Assembly (NCBI GenBank): GCA_943912755.1
Contig: CALTWF010000001.1
Coordinates: 62,001-126,000, forward strand
Direction of reading: 5' to 3'
Source: an uncultured Pseudomonas sp.
GTDB lineage: Bacteria > Pseudomonadota > Gammaproteobacteria > Pseudomonadales > Pseudomonadaceae
DNA: 64,000 bases
A model generated the notes under the pieces. The model made no database searches, was not told the DNA's origin, and was given only the letters and a program-made list of their open reading frames with translations. A program made the position numbers and the translations under genes. The stretch's first letter is position 1, and each line of letters opens with the position of its first letter. Shown here piece after piece: positions 25,693 through 34,338 of the stretch.

Positions 25693-26733
25693 TCATCGCT
25701 CGTCGACGGTAACGAACTCGCGGCGCTCGGCCAGGCTCGCCGGCAGCTGCGCTTCGTCGGTGAAGAACTGCTCGTACCATTCGCGCAACTGGTACACGGG
25801 ACCATCGGTCTCGGCGAGGACCGGCTTGTCGATGCGGATCTTGTGCTTCCAGATGTCCACGTCCTGGTAGAACGAGGCGCGGTTGCCCATCACGTAGGCC
25901 TTGGCCACTTCCTGGTTCTGCTCTTCGCTCCAGCCCGGCACACGCTTGACCATGCAGCCGAAGCGCAGTTCGAAGCTGTTCGGCCCCACCGGTACGTGGC
26001 TGTTGAGCAGGATGGCGTGGATGCGGTCCTCGCCGAACATCGAACTGAGGTGGGTGAAGTGGGTGGCCGGGCCGTAGTAGGCCGATTCGGCGATCAGGTC
26101 ACCGCCCAGCCGTTCGGAATCGCCATGGAAGATCTGCTGGCCGACATGACCTTCGAAGATGTTCGAGAAGTACTTGGTCGGGGTGCCATGCACCGGGCCG
26201 AAGTGCTGGGCGTCCACCAGGTTGTCGACCAGCTCGCGCGGGTTGGTCTCGATCAGCATGGTGTCGATGTTCCACTGGTGGATCCACTCGTCGCTGTCCA
26301 TCGCCTCCAGGTGCGGAATGACCACGTCCTGCTGCGGCGGATTGCCTTCGGGGTTGTGCCAGACGAACAGCAGCTTGTTGACCTCGCAGGTGAGCCAGGC
26401 ACGGGTTTTGGCCTTGGGCGGGATGCGCTTGCAGTAGGGGATTTCCACGCATTTGCCGGTGGTGTCGTATTTCCAGTGATGGAACGGGCAGACCACGCGG
26501 TCGTTTTCGATGCTGCCCTGGGACAGGTCGGCGCCCATGTGCGGGCAGTAGGCATCGAGGATGCTGATGTTGCCCTCGCTGGTGGCGAAGGCGACCAGGC
26601 GGGTGCCGAAAATGTTCAGGGTATGCAGCTTGCCGTCACGGTAGTCGGCGGCATCGCCCAGGCAGTGCCAACCACGGGCGTAACGGTGGGTACGCTGGGC
26701 GTTGTCGAGGGAGATTTCAGCGAGTTTCGTCAT
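25693..26733 (-). CDS. Rieske oxygenase, 3-ketosteroid-9-alpha-hydroxylase (KshA)-like
   Basis: 346-aa oxygenase subunit. The Rieske [2Fe-2S] centre is 'CPHMGADLSQG...VVCPFHHW' (CxH...CxxH, residues about 63-85). The mononuclear iron site is 'NLVDAQHFGPVHG' (D-x2-H-x4-H), with a C-terminal 'ASFYQDVDIWKHKIRID' that closely parallels actinobacterial KshA. Members hydroxylate steroid-like or other polycyclic substrates using a separate reductase, which is not in this window. ATG 26733 follows CCAAGGAAAAC. It is the last large gene of the minus-strand catabolic cluster, with its own upstream motif (26829-26848). Substrate is not determined. Confidence 0.82.
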   Translation of the reverse strand: MTKLAEISLDNAQRTHRYARGWHCLGDAADYRDGKLHTLNIFGTRLVAFATSEGNISILDAYCPHMGADLSQGSIENDRVVCPFHHWKYDTTGKCVEIPYCKRIPPKAKTRAWLTCEVNKLLFVWHNPEGNPPQQDVVIPHLEAMDSDEWIHQWNIDTMLIETNPRELVDNLVDAQHFGPVHGTPTKYFSNIFEGHVGQQIFHGDSERLGGDLIAESAYYGPATHFTHLSSMFGEDRIHAILLNSHVPVGPNSFELRFGCMVKRVPGWSEEQNQEVAKAYVMGNRASFYQDVDIWKHKIRIDKPVLAETDGPVYQLREWYEQFFTDEAQLPASLAERREFVTVDER

Positions 26734-26828
26734 GTTGTTTTCCTTGGGTGGAAACTCTGGGTGAGGATTGCCCACAGCGATCGAGGGGGCATTCATGAGG
26801 GCATGATTGGGCAGGAACGGCCTCGTGT

Positions 26829-26848
26829 TCATCCTTCATTCGGACTAG
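26829..26848 (-). promoter_or_regulatory. Cluster motif copy B, upstream of the Rieske gene
   Basis: Plus-strand reading TCATCCTTCATTCGGACTAG. It shares CATC, T, GG and TA at fixed positions with the copies at 28379, 30789 and 33432. It lies 96 nt upstream of the Rieske start and is the most divergent of the four main copies. Confidence 0.4.
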
Positions 26849-26860
26849 TTGCGCGGACTC

Positions 26861-26932
26861 TGTGGGAGCGGGTTCACCCGCGATTGCGATGGTGAATTGA
26901 TTGACGCCATCGCGGGTGAACCCGCTCCCACA
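26861..26932. repeat. REP-like inverted repeat pair
   Basis: TGTGGGAGCGGGTTCACCCG (from 26861) is mirrored by CGGGTGAACCCGCTCCCACA (ending 26932). The 22-bp arms enclose a ~28-nt spacer. This is the common Pseudomonas REP-type palindrome ('GTGGGAGCGGG...') in a REP-doublet arrangement between the DUF1329 stop and the Rieske promoter region. Confidence 0.85.
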
Positions 26933-26943
26933 AGGGTCCGCGA

Positions 26944-28317
26944 TCACTGGCCGAAGCGTCGCGCGGCCTCAGGCCCGAAGTCCTTGGGACTGAACCCCGG
27001 CTTGTTCAGCTGGTAGCCGTTGCGCTGTTCGTTGATCAGGTTGAAGGCCAGGTACGACCCGGCGTTGAGGTCGTGGTACAGGCCCACCCCGGCCTGCTGG
27101 CCCTGGGTTTCGTAGGCGTAGTAGTAGTTGACCATCGAGGTGCGCCACAGCTCGCCGCGGTTGTCGTAGTTGTCGGCGAGCATCGGGAACCAGGTGTCCT
27201 CGTCGATATACAGCTTGCGCTTGCCGTACAGATGGCGATAACCCGGCTTGAGCGTGCCTTCCAGCTCCCACACACGGTGGCGCTCGTAACGCATGGCATC
27301 CGGGTTGATATGCCCCGGGGTCAGCAGTTCGGCGTATTTCAGCTGCGGCGAATGCAGGCGGTAGGCGTTGTAGGGGATGAACATCTCGCGCTTGCCGACG
27401 ATCTTCCAGTCGTAGCGCTGGCCGGAGCCGTTGAACAGGCGCACCTCGTCGACGGTGATGGAACCGCCGCTACCGGGAAACGACATGTCGAAGCCATACC
27501 CCGGCGACTGCCGCACACGGCGCGTGCCCGGGTCGTAGCGCCAGGCCTGGCGCGGCTCGGTCTTGTCGTTCCAGAACTCGGTGCCGGTGTTGATCTCGCC
27601 CTTGTCGCGCTGCGGCAGCAGGGTTTCGTTGAGGTAGAAGGAGGAGTTGCCGGTGGTGTCGCCGATCTTGCCCGGTTCCAGCGCCGGGGCGAGGTTGCGC
27701 GAGTGCACCCGGCCCCAGTTGATATTGCCGTCCTTGAGCACGTAGGCGTTGTCGGAGATGTATTCCTCGGTCCAGGCGCGCAGGGTGAAGGTCGAGGCAT
27801 TCTTCAGCAGTTCCAGGCCGCTGCGTGGCACCGGGAACGGCGTGCCGCCGGTCTTGCCGACCACGCCCTCGCCGTCGTCCACCAGCCTGGCGCTGGCCGC
27901 GTTTTCCTTGGTGGCCTGGCATACCGCGTCGTTGTAGCGGAAGTCGCGGTGGCTGGGGTAGACCGGCATCCTGAAGGTCGCCGGGTAGAGCTTGAACAGG
28001 GCCTTTTGCCCGTCGGAGAGCTGCCCGGCGTATTGCCCCAGGTTGCTTGCGGTAATCACGAACAATGGCTTTTCGTCCGGGTAGGGATCGACGGGATGGT
28101 TGCCGGTGCCCTTGAAGTCGACCTGGGGTGGAACCCCCAACCATTTGCCCGAGTACGGCGGGATCGAGCCGTCGGCATTGCCGCTTTTGTCCGCGCCGAG
28201 GCAGGTCAGTTGGTTGCCGAGGCGCGCCACGTCTTCCGGGGCCGCCTGGGCCTGGGTCATCAGCGCAGCACCGAGGGCCAGGGCCAGGCAACGATGGGCG
28301 AGGATACTGCCGGTCAT
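26944..28317 (-). CDS. DUF1329 family periplasmic protein
   Basis: 457-aa exported protein (signal peptide residues 1-26, ending AQA) of the DUF1329 family, which is distantly related to lipoprotein-sorting LolB-like folds. It contains 'LGNQLTCLGADKSGNADGSIPPY' near the start, split here by the usual family 'PPYSGKW' motif, and 'RKLYIDEDTWFPMLADNYD' late. In Pseudomonas such genes often accompany DUF1302, YCF48-like and RND/MMPL genes in lipid or terpenoid/aromatic uptake clusters. DUF1302 and MMPL genes are not present here. RBS AAGGAGAA; own upstream motif at 28379. Confidence 0.88.
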   Translation of the reverse strand: MTGSILAHRCLALALGAALMTQAQAAPEDVARLGNQLTCLGADKSGNADGSIPPYSGKWLGVPPQVDFKGTGNHPVDPYPDEKPLFVITASNLGQYAGQLSDGQKALFKLYPATFRMPVYPSHRDFRYNDAVCQATKENAASARLVDDGEGVVGKTGGTPFPVPRSGLELLKNASTFTLRAWTEEYISDNAYVLKDGNINWGRVHSRNLAPALEPGKIGDTTGNSSFYLNETLLPQRDKGEINTGTEFWNDKTEPRQAWRYDPGTRRVRQSPGYGFDMSFPGSGGSITVDEVRLFNGSGQRYDWKIVGKREMFIPYNAYRLHSPQLKYAELLTPGHINPDAMRYERHRVWELEGTLKPGYRHLYGKRKLYIDEDTWFPMLADNYDNRGELWRTSMVNYYYAYETQGQQAGVGLYHDLNAGSYLAFNLINEQRNGYQLNKPGFSPKDFGPEAARRFGQ

Positions 28318-28378
28318 TATTGTTCTCCTTGGTTTACCGATAGCGGGAGCCCAGTATCGGCAGGGGCCGGAGCCGGCA

Positions 28379-28398
28379 GCATCGTCCGTGCGGACTAA
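28379..28398 (-). promoter_or_regulatory. Cluster motif copy A, upstream of DUF1329
   Basis: Plus-strand reading GCATCGTCCGTGCGGACTAA, 62 nt upstream of the DUF1329 start, in the 105-nt gap after the LuxR stop. It contains a GTCCG/CGGAC inverted repeat. It is one of the recurring intergenic motifs of the catabolic cluster. Confidence 0.45.
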
Positions 28399-28422
28399 CG
28401 CGTTTTTACCGCCCTCGCCCGC

Positions 28423-29631
28423 TCACACCGCGCTTGCCGGCAGTGCCGCATTGCCCGCCCGGCCCAGGGCGACCACGCTGTTGAGCATGATCCGCACCAG
28501 CTCGGTCTGGCGCCGCACGCCGGTCTTGGAAAAGATCGAGCGTAGGTGCGCGCGGGCCGTGTTGCGGCGGATATTGAGCAGCTCCGAGGCCTCCTCCAGG
28601 GACAGGCCGTTGGCCAGTTCCAGGGCCAGCGCGGTTTCCGCCGGGGTCAGGTGATAGAGCTGCGAGGTCACCACGTTGCTGACCAGGGATTTGCCCACGG
28701 CATCGCGCACATAGACCATCACCGTCGGCTTGCCCTTGCCGTCCAGCAGTTCCTGGGACGGGATCAGCTCCACCACCACGCCAAGATTGACCTGCCCGGA
28801 CGGCCGCGACACCGACATGGCCTCGGCGCCCGAGGCACCGCCCTCGCCCTGGCGGGCCCGGGTAAAGGCGTTGCGCACCAGGCGCCCGAGCTCGCGGTTG
28901 TCACTCGGATAGGTGGCCTCCAGGCGCCCACCCACCAGCTTGAGGCCGTCATTGCTGTCGAGGATTTCCCGGGCCACCGGATTCAGTTGCAGCACGCTGC
29001 CGCTTTCGTCGAGCACGATGGTCGCCACCGCCAGGCGGCTGATGGTCTGGCTGTACAGGCTGCCGAGGGACTCGCTGCGGTCGAGCAAGGCATGCATATG
29101 CAGGGCGCGCCGCAGATGGGGCATGAGCATCGCGCACATGGCCCGCTCGGCCTCGCCGAAACGCGCCTGCTCGCGGGTACGGTTGATGCGCAGGCGCAGG
29201 ATGCCGCCGTCGGGCATGCTGATATCGACGCCAAGCATCTGGTGGCAACCGTAGGGCTGGCAGTACAGCAGGTAGAACGACGAACCCAGCCACTCGGCCT
29301 CGCTCATCAGGTCGTCGATGGTGAACACCCGGTCGGTGGGCAGTTTGTCGAACAGCGTCGACTTGGCGTAGTAGGCGTAATGGTTGACCCCGCCCTCGCC
29401 CAACTCGATATCGCCAGCCACCATCATCGGCGACAGCAACGGCTCCTCGGCGACCCGCAGGATCAGGGTGACGAAGTTGGCCTGGAACAGGGCGCGCAAG
29501 GCTTGCAGCGTGTCGCTCATGCGCCGGGTATCGAGTGCCGCATCGTACAGGTCGCCGATCATCCGTTCGTACTCGGCCAGTTCCAGGCCCATCTCTTCCA
29601 GGACCCGGGCGTTGGGCATCGTGGTGTGCAT
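28423..29631 (-). CDS. LuxR-family transcriptional regulator
   Basis: 402-aa regulator with a C-terminal LuxR-type HTH ('LTPAETALALELANGLSLEEASELLNI', then 'ARAHLRSIFSKTGV'). The long N-terminal region has a PAS-like part ('ATIVLDESGSVLQLNPVAREIL') that could sense a ligand. No receiver domain or phospho-Asp is seen. ATG 29631 follows GGGGGATT; a TTG at 29637 is less likely. It sits inside the Rieske/DUF1329/thiolase cluster and is the obvious candidate regulator; a weak copy of the cluster motif (29691-29710) lies 60 nt upstream of its own start. Confidence 0.85.
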   Translation of the reverse strand: MHTTMPNARVLEEMGLELAEYERMIGDLYDAALDTRRMSDTLQALRALFQANFVTLILRVAEEPLLSPMMVAGDIELGEGGVNHYAYYAKSTLFDKLPTDRVFTIDDLMSEAEWLGSSFYLLYCQPYGCHQMLGVDISMPDGGILRLRINRTREQARFGEAERAMCAMLMPHLRRALHMHALLDRSESLGSLYSQTISRLAVATIVLDESGSVLQLNPVAREILDSNDGLKLVGGRLEATYPSDNRELGRLVRNAFTRARQGEGGASGAEAMSVSRPSGQVNLGVVVELIPSQELLDGKGKPTVMVYVRDAVGKSLVSNVVTSQLYHLTPAETALALELANGLSLEEASELLNIRRNTARAHLRSIFSKTGVRRQTELVRIMLNSVVALGRAGNAALPASAV

Positions 29632-29690
29632 GGTCAATCCCCCCGCAGGCCCGGCCTCCCGGTGCCCGCTTGATTATTGTTGTTGTGGTG

Positions 29691-29710
29691 GCATCGGTTG
29701 CGGGTGATAG
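29691..29710 (-). promoter_or_regulatory. Weak cluster motif copy E, upstream of the LuxR gene
   Basis: Plus-strand reading GCATCGGTTGCGGGTGATAG. It matches the other copies at GCATCG and TAG but departs in the middle. It sits 60 nt upstream of the LuxR ATG, the same distance as copies A and D have from their genes. Confidence 0.3.
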
Positions 29711-29716
29711 CAGGCT

Positions 29717-30688
29717 TCAGCGCGCGGCGGCAAGTGTCGCTCCGTCGCTGCCCTGGTAGACGCCCCGCTCGCCGGCGACCAGCAGGCGACGGGCATCGAG
29801 CAGCACGGCACTGGTCAGGGTACCCAGCCCGGCGCGCTGGCTGTGGTCGAGCAGGCGCCCTTCGGCATCCAGGCGGATCAGCCGGCTGCCAGCCCCGACC
29901 AGCACCAGGCCCTGGCGGTCCGGCAGCACGGCATGGCCGTAGATCGGCAGGCTGCTGTCGATATCGACGCGCTGCCAGCTGGCGCCGAAATCGCCGCTGG
30001 TAAACACATGGCCGCGCATGCCATAGGCCAGCCAGCGCTCGGCGGACAGGCGCACCACGCCGAACAGCGAACCGTTGTAGAACGGCTCGACAGTTTGCCA
30101 ATGCCCCCCGCCATCGCTGGAACGCAGGACCAGGCCCTGCTCGCCCACCAGCATCCGCCGGCCATCGCGGTCGCCGTCAAGGCCGTTGAAGTGCGCTCCT
30201 TCGCCGGGCATTTCCCGCGCCGTCCAGTGTTCGCCGGCATCGCTGGACTCAAAGTACTTGCCGTAACTGCCATAGGCCACCACCTGCTGGCCATCGCTGC
30301 TCCACACGCCCAGCAGCGGCTCGCCGAGTTCGGCGTCGTAGCGGATCTCCTGCCAGCTCTCGCCGTCGTCGCCGGAGCGCAGGATCCAGCCATCGTGGCC
30401 AACGGCGAGCAACACGCCGGGGCCGAGCCGGGCCAGTGCGGTCAGGGTCACCTCGCGGCCGCCGATCTGCCGGGTTTGCCAGGTCAGGCCGCCGTCCTCG
30501 CTGCGCAGCAGCGTGCCGCGCTCGCCCACCCCGAGCAGGCGCGGGCCGTCGGCCAGCAGGGCATTGACCTGGACGCGACCGGCGTCGATGCGGGTGGGCG
30601 GCAAGGCTGGCGGATGGCGCGGAGCGAAGGCATAGGCCACGGCGGCGATAACGATGGCGCTCATGAGGTAGCCGATCAGATTGCGCAT
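29717..30688 (-). CDS. YCF48/BNR-repeat beta-propeller protein
   Basis: 323-aa protein with an N-terminal membrane anchor (residues 4-24) followed by repeated propeller blades with the 'S.D.G..W' pattern: 'RSEDGGLTWQ', 'RSGDDGESWQ', 'ESSDAGEHWT', 'RSSDGGGHWQ', 'TSGDFGASWQ'. It resembles photosystem II assembly factor YCF48, a family widely used outside photosynthesis in Proteobacterial transport/catabolic clusters. ATG 30688 has GGAG 8 nt upstream and gives an N-terminus 'MRNLIGYLMSAIVIAAVAY'. It probably acts in the periplasm with DUF1329. Confidence 0.85.
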   Translation of the reverse strand: MRNLIGYLMSAIVIAAVAYAFAPRHPPALPPTRIDAGRVQVNALLADGPRLLGVGERGTLLRSEDGGLTWQTRQIGGREVTLTALARLGPGVLLAVGHDGWILRSGDDGESWQEIRYDAELGEPLLGVWSSDGQQVVAYGSYGKYFESSDAGEHWTAREMPGEGAHFNGLDGDRDGRRMLVGEQGLVLRSSDGGGHWQTVEPFYNGSLFGVVRLSAERWLAYGMRGHVFTSGDFGASWQRVDIDSSLPIYGHAVLPDRQGLVLVGAGSRLIRLDAEGRLLDHSQRAGLGTLTSAVLLDARRLLVAGERGVYQGSDGATLAAAR

Positions 30689-30788
30689 GACGGACTCCAT
30701 GGCGACGGATGCGGGCACGGTGCAGGCTTCATCAGGTGATCCTCGTGTTTTTGTTGTACGGGGATCATCTGGCCGGGGGCAGGATGGG

Positions 30789-30808
30789 GCATCGTCCAAA
30801 TGGTGTAG
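30789..30808 (-). promoter_or_regulatory. Cluster motif copy C, upstream of the YCF48-like gene
   Basis: Plus-strand reading GCATCGTCCAAATGGTGTAG. It is about 100 nt upstream of the YCF48-like start. With one more base (GGCATCGTC...), it is near-identical to copy D at 33432. Confidence 0.5.
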
Positions 30809-30821
30809 GTCTGAGGGTCTC

Positions 30822-30893
30822 ATCGCTGGCAAGCCAGCTCCCACAGGTACTGCGGTTGGCCCAGGACCCTGTGGGAGTCGGCTTGCCGACGAT
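30822..30893. repeat. REP-like inverted repeat
   Basis: ATCG-TGGCAAGCCAGCTCCCACAG on the left (30822-30846) mirrors CTGTGGGAGTCGGCTTGCCGACGAT on the right (30869-30893). It is a second REP subtype common in Pseudomonas ('CTGTGGGAG..GGCTTGCC'), located at the thiolase 3' end. Confidence 0.8.
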
Positions 30894-30900
30894 CAGGCCA

Positions 30901-32103
30901 TCACGGCAATTCGAACAACCCCGCCGCGCCCATGCCACCACCGATGCACATGGCCACCACCACATAGCGCACTCCGCGCCGCCGCCCTTCCAGCAGCGCG
31001 TGCCCGACCATCCGCGCCCCGGACATGCCGAACGGGTGACCGATGGCGATCGCCCCGCCATTGACGTTCAGGCGCTCCATCGGAATACCCAGTGCCGCCT
31101 GGCAATGCAGGACCTGGCAGGCGAAGGCTTCGTTGATCTCCCAGAGGCCGATATCCCCAACCTCCAGGCCAAAGCGCTTGAGCAGCTTCGGTACCGCGAC
31201 CACCGGCCCGATGCCCATTTCCTCCGGCGCACAGCCGCCCACGGCGATACCGCGATAGATGCCCAGCGGCGTCAGGCCACGGCGCCGGGCCTCGGCCCGA
31301 CTCATCAGCAGGCTGGCGGCGGCGCCATCGGAGAACTGCGAGGCATTGCCCGCGGTGATGAACTCGCCCTGCGCGACCCACTGGCCGTCCTTCCATACCG
31401 GCTTGAGCGCGGCCAGGTCTTCCAGGCGGGTGCCCGGGCGGTTGCATTCGTCACGCTCGACCCGCACCCGCTCGTGCCCGGCGGGCTGGCCGTCCTGGTC
31501 GAACAGCAGGCGCTCGACCTCGATCGGCACGATTTCCTCGGCGAACACCCCGGCCCGCTGCGCCGCCGCGGTGCGCTGCTGGCTTTGCAGGCTGTAGGCG
31601 TCCTGGGCGGCGCGACTGATGCCATGGCGCCGGGCGACCAGCTCGGCGGTTTCCAGCATGGGGATATAGGCCGTCGGCATTACCTCCAGCACCGCCCGGG
31701 ACTGGGCGCGGTAGGTGTTCTTGTGGCGGGTCTGGGTCAGCGACAGCGACTCCACGCCACCGCCGATGGCGATGTCCAGCTCGCCGCTCATGATGCCCTT
31801 GGCCGCGATGCCGATGCTCATCAGGCCCGAGGCGCACATGCGATCCACGGCCATGCCCGCCACGCTGTCCGGCAGGCCGCCGGTATAGGCGCAGAGGCGG
31901 CCGATATTGTAGGCCTGGGTGCCTTGCTGCACGGCGGCGCCCATGATCACGTCCTCCACCGCGTCGGCCTCGATACCGGCGCGCTCGACCACCGCGCGCA
32001 CCACATGGCCGCCGAGCACCGGGGCCTCGGTATCGTTGAACGAACCGCGGAAGGATTTGGCCAGCGCGGTGCGCGCCGTGGCGACGATTACGACTTCATT
32101 CAT
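30901..32103 (-). CDS. Thiolase (acetyl-CoA acetyltransferase family)
   Basis: 400-aa thiolase. The nucleophilic Cys is in '[12 protein letters not shown]' (about residue 89). The GHP histidine is in '[18 protein letters not shown]', and the second Cys in '[12 protein letters not shown]'. It resembles degradative thiolases such as steroid-pathway FadA-type enzymes and would release acetyl-CoA at the end of a beta-oxidation round. It lies 10 nt after the MaoC gene and is probably co-transcribed from the SDR promoter. Confidence 0.9.
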   Translation of the reverse strand: MNEVVIVATARTALAKSFRGSFNDTEAPVLGGHVVRAVVERAGIEADAVEDVIMGAAVQQGTQAYNIGRLCAYTGGLPDSVAGMAVDRMCASGLMSIGIAAKGIMSGELDIAIGGGVESLSLTQTRHKNTYRAQSRAVLEVMPTAYIPMLETAELVARRHGISRAAQDAYSLQSQQRTAAAQRAGVFAEEIVPIEVERLLFDQDGQPAGHERVRVERDECNRPGTRLEDLAALKPVWKDGQWVAQGEFITAGNASQFSDGAAASLLMSRAEARRRGLTPLGIYRGIAVGGCAPEEMGIGPVVAVPKLLKRFGLEVGDIGLWEINEAFACQVLHCQAALGIPMERLNVNGGAIAIGHPFGMSGARMVGHALLEGRRRGVRYVVVAMCIGGGMGAAGLFELP

Positions 32104-32113
32104 GACAGTTCAC

Positions 32114-32578
32114 TCAAGCGGAATGGAAGGTGTAGCGGCTGATGGTGTCGATCACGCAGCCGGGGCGGCTCTCGCCTTCGATCTCGATGCTGACCCGGAC
32201 CACCGCCTGGATCGCCTCGCCGACCGGCTCGACCCGCAGCACCAGGCCATGCCCGCGAACCCGCGAGCCGACCCGCACCGGCGCCGGGAAGCGCACGCGA
32301 TCGGAACCGTAATTGACGCCCATGGCCATGTTTTCCAGGGTCATCAATTGCGGCAGGAACAGGTTGGCCAGCGACTGGGTCAGGTAACCGTGGGCGATGC
32401 AGGCACCGAACGGGCCGCTGGCGGCGCGCCCGGGGTCGACATGGATCCACTGGTGATCGCCCGTGGCCTCGGCGAACAGATCGATGCGCGACTGCTCGAC
32501 CGGCAGCCAGTCGGTGTGGCCGAGGTCCACGCCCTCGGCGCCGAGCAGGGCCCGGGCGCTGCTGAATACATGGGGCAT
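32114..32578 (-). CDS. MaoC-like (R)-specific enoyl-CoA hydratase
   Basis: 154-aa hot-dog fold protein. The hydratase motif is 'EATGDHQWIHVDPGRAASGPFGACIAHGYLT', matching the D-x4-H and C-terminal hydratase loop of MaoC proteins (catalytic Asp and His in 'DHQWIHVD'). It would hydrate an enoyl-CoA in the cluster pathway. ATG 32578 follows TGAGGAGTCC, 10 nt downstream of the SDR stop. Confidence 0.87.
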   Translation of the reverse strand: MPHVFSSARALLGAEGVDLGHTDWLPVEQSRIDLFAEATGDHQWIHVDPGRAASGPFGACIAHGYLTQSLANLFLPQLMTLENMAMGVNYGSDRVRFPAPVRVGSRVRGHGLVLRVEPVGEAIQAVVRVSIEIEGESRPGCVIDTISRYTFHSA

Positions 32579-32588
32579 GCCGGACTCC

Positions 32589-33374
32589 TCAGGCCTGTTG
32601 CGAGCTGACGGACAGCACCTCGCCGACCATGTACGAGGCATAGTCGCTGGCGAGGAACATCATCACATTGGCCACTTCCCAGACTTGCGCGGCGCGGCCG
32701 AAGGCCTCGCGCCCGGCCAGGCTGGCCAGCAGTTCTTCGCTGGAAGCCTTCTTGAGGAAGTCATGCAGGGCGATGGAGGGCGCCACCGCGTTGATCCGCA
32801 CGCCATGCTCGGCGGCCTCCAGGGCGGCGCAGCGGGTCAGCGCCATCACCCCGGCCTTGGCGGCGGCATAGTGGGCCTGCTCCTTCTGGGCCCGCCAGCC
32901 AAGCACCGAGGCGTTGTTGACGATGGCCCCGGCGCCGCGGCGCTGCATGTGCGGGAGCATAGCGCGGGTCATGCGGAAGGTGCCGGTCAGGGTCACGTCG
33001 AGTACCCGCGACCACTCCTCGTCGCTCATCTCCACCACGGCCTTCTGCCCGCCGAGGCCGGCGTTGTTGATCAGCACGTCGACCCCGCCCAGGCGCTGCT
33101 CGGCAACCTCGACCAGGGCCTGGACATCTTCTTCGAGCGTGACGTTGCACAGCTGGCCGTAGATGGCAGCGAGGCCGGTTTCCGCCTTCAGGCGCTCGAC
33201 CGCTTCGTCCAGGCGCCGCGGATGGATATCGGAAATCATCAGCGCCCGGCAACCTTCCTCGGCGCTGCGCCGGGCCGCCGAGTAACCGATGCCGGCACCG
33301 GCGGCGGCAGTGATCAGGACCGATTTGCCGGCCAGCAACTGGTGACCGGGTACATAAGGGGGAGCGTGTTTCAC
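32589..33374 (-). CDS. Short-chain dehydrogenase/reductase
   Basis: 261-aa SDR: dinucleotide motif 'TAAAGAGIG' with an Ala in place of the first Gly, 'NNAG', catalytic Ser in 'NNASVLG' and 'YAAAK'. The start 'YVPGHQLLAGKSVLITAAAGAGIG' is like actinobacterial steroid-ring SDRs (IpdF type). GTG at 33374 is 8 nt after TTTGGAGG and is preferred to a TTG five codons earlier. It is the first gene of the SDR-MaoC-thiolase operon. Confidence 0.85.
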   Translation of the reverse strand: MKHAPPYVPGHQLLAGKSVLITAAAGAGIGYSAARRSAEEGCRALMISDIHPRRLDEAVERLKAETGLAAIYGQLCNVTLEEDVQALVEVAEQRLGGVDVLINNAGLGGQKAVVEMSDEEWSRVLDVTLTGTFRMTRAMLPHMQRRGAGAIVNNASVLGWRAQKEQAHYAAAKAGVMALTRCAALEAAEHGVRINAVAPSIALHDFLKKASSEELLASLAGREAFGRAAQVWEVANVMMFLASDYASYMVGEVLSVSSQQA

Positions 33375-33431
33375 AGCGAATGCCTCCAAAGGTAGGAACC
33401 CGCTCAGGTATACGGCGCAGGCACCACGGGA

Positions 33432-33451
33432 GGCATCGTCAAAATGGGGTA
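33432..33451 (-). promoter_or_regulatory. Cluster motif copy D, upstream of the SDR operon
   Basis: Plus-strand reading GCATCGTCAAAATGGGGTAT, 58 nt upstream of the SDR start. It matches copy C at 16 of 20 positions, and the extended core GGCATCGTC.AAATGG.GTA is shared with it. Confidence 0.5.
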
Positions 33452-33567
33452 TGGCCGAGACCGGTGCAGGCCATCGGGACCTCTGAAATGTTTTGAGAAA
33501 TATTCATTCGGCGATGGTCTAACCTGCATCAGCCAGCATCCGCCAGCACCACAGGAGGTGACTATCC

Positions 33568-33855
33568 ATGGCCGCGGCTATTGCCCCTCGCCCCCAGACG
33601 CTGCAGATCGACTACACCCGCGACACCCTGTTCGGCGTGGCGACCCAGAGCGTCGAGTGCCTGGTGCAACTGGAAGACCTGAACATCGCCGGCAAGCGCG
33701 GCGTCCAGCTGCAGGTCACCCCGCCGCTGCCGGAACGCCTCGATCGAGCCCATACCCTGGTGTTCACCTGGCGCGGCAATACCTGCCGGGGCATCGTGCA
33801 GTCGTCCCGGCAGTGCCATGACGGCAGCCTGCAATTGCGCCTGGAGCTTCAGTAA
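33568..33855 (+). CDS. Small hypothetical protein (95 aa)
   Basis: 95-aa beta-rich soluble protein ('TRDTLFGVATQSVECLVQLEDLNIAGKRG' region, then 'LVFTWRGNTCRGIVQSSRQC'). There is no signal peptide. Strong GGAGGTG precedes the ATG. No family recognised; the beta pattern hints at a PilZ-like barrel but RxxxR is missing. It converges with the DUF1652 gene, 3 nt apart. Confidence 0.55.
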   Translation: MAAAIAPRPQTLQIDYTRDTLFGVATQSVECLVQLEDLNIAGKRGVQLQVTPPLPERLDRAHTLVFTWRGNTCRGIVQSSRQCHDGSLQLRLELQ

Positions 33856-33858
33856 GGC

Positions 33859-34128
33859 TCAGCGCCCGGCCAGCAGCTGCGCCATCTGCACCTGGCTGGG
33901 CTGCTCGCGCTGTTGGCGCACGCGACTGACCAGCTCGGCCAGGGCCCGGCAGTCCGGCAGTTCGCTCAGATGGATATCGCTCAAGGTCAGCGCTGCGCGC
34001 CGGGCATCGGCGGGGAAATGCAGGGTCAGCGACAGGCCGTCGCCACAGCTGACCTGGCAATGGTCAGGCAGGAACGCCCCCTCGATCAGTTGGCGCAATT
34101 CCAGATCGCATACTCCATTCATCGGCAT
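33859..34128 (-). CDS. DUF1652-like protein
   Basis: 89-aa protein with 'CDLELRQLIEGAFLP' and 'ALTLSDIHLSELPDCRALAELVSRVRQQ', which follows the pattern of the small Pseudomonas-specific DUF1652 family ('LELR.IIE.AFLP...', '..SRAIA.LI.E.R'). Function unknown. ATG 34128 follows CGAGGGTTTGATC. The region 34129-34338 beyond it contains no convincing gene. Confidence 0.6.
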   Translation of the reverse strand: MPMNGVCDLELRQLIEGAFLPDHCQVSCGDGLSLTLHFPADARRAALTLSDIHLSELPDCRALAELVSRVRQQREQPSQVQMAQLLAGR

Positions 34129-34338
34129 GATCAAACCCTCGGCAGGACAGGGATGGCCGTCCAAGTCAGAACCTGCCGGAGGTCGCCGTCCAATGGAAAA
34201 AAGCCATGTGCCAGCGCTTGCGCCATTGAGGCCGGGCATGACCGCGTGCCGTCGGATCTCGTACGTCCTGTGCTAGGGAGAGTCCCGCGACCGCGCGGGT
34301 TCAGGCGCGCATCGCGGGAATCGGACGGAAGGTCGGGA

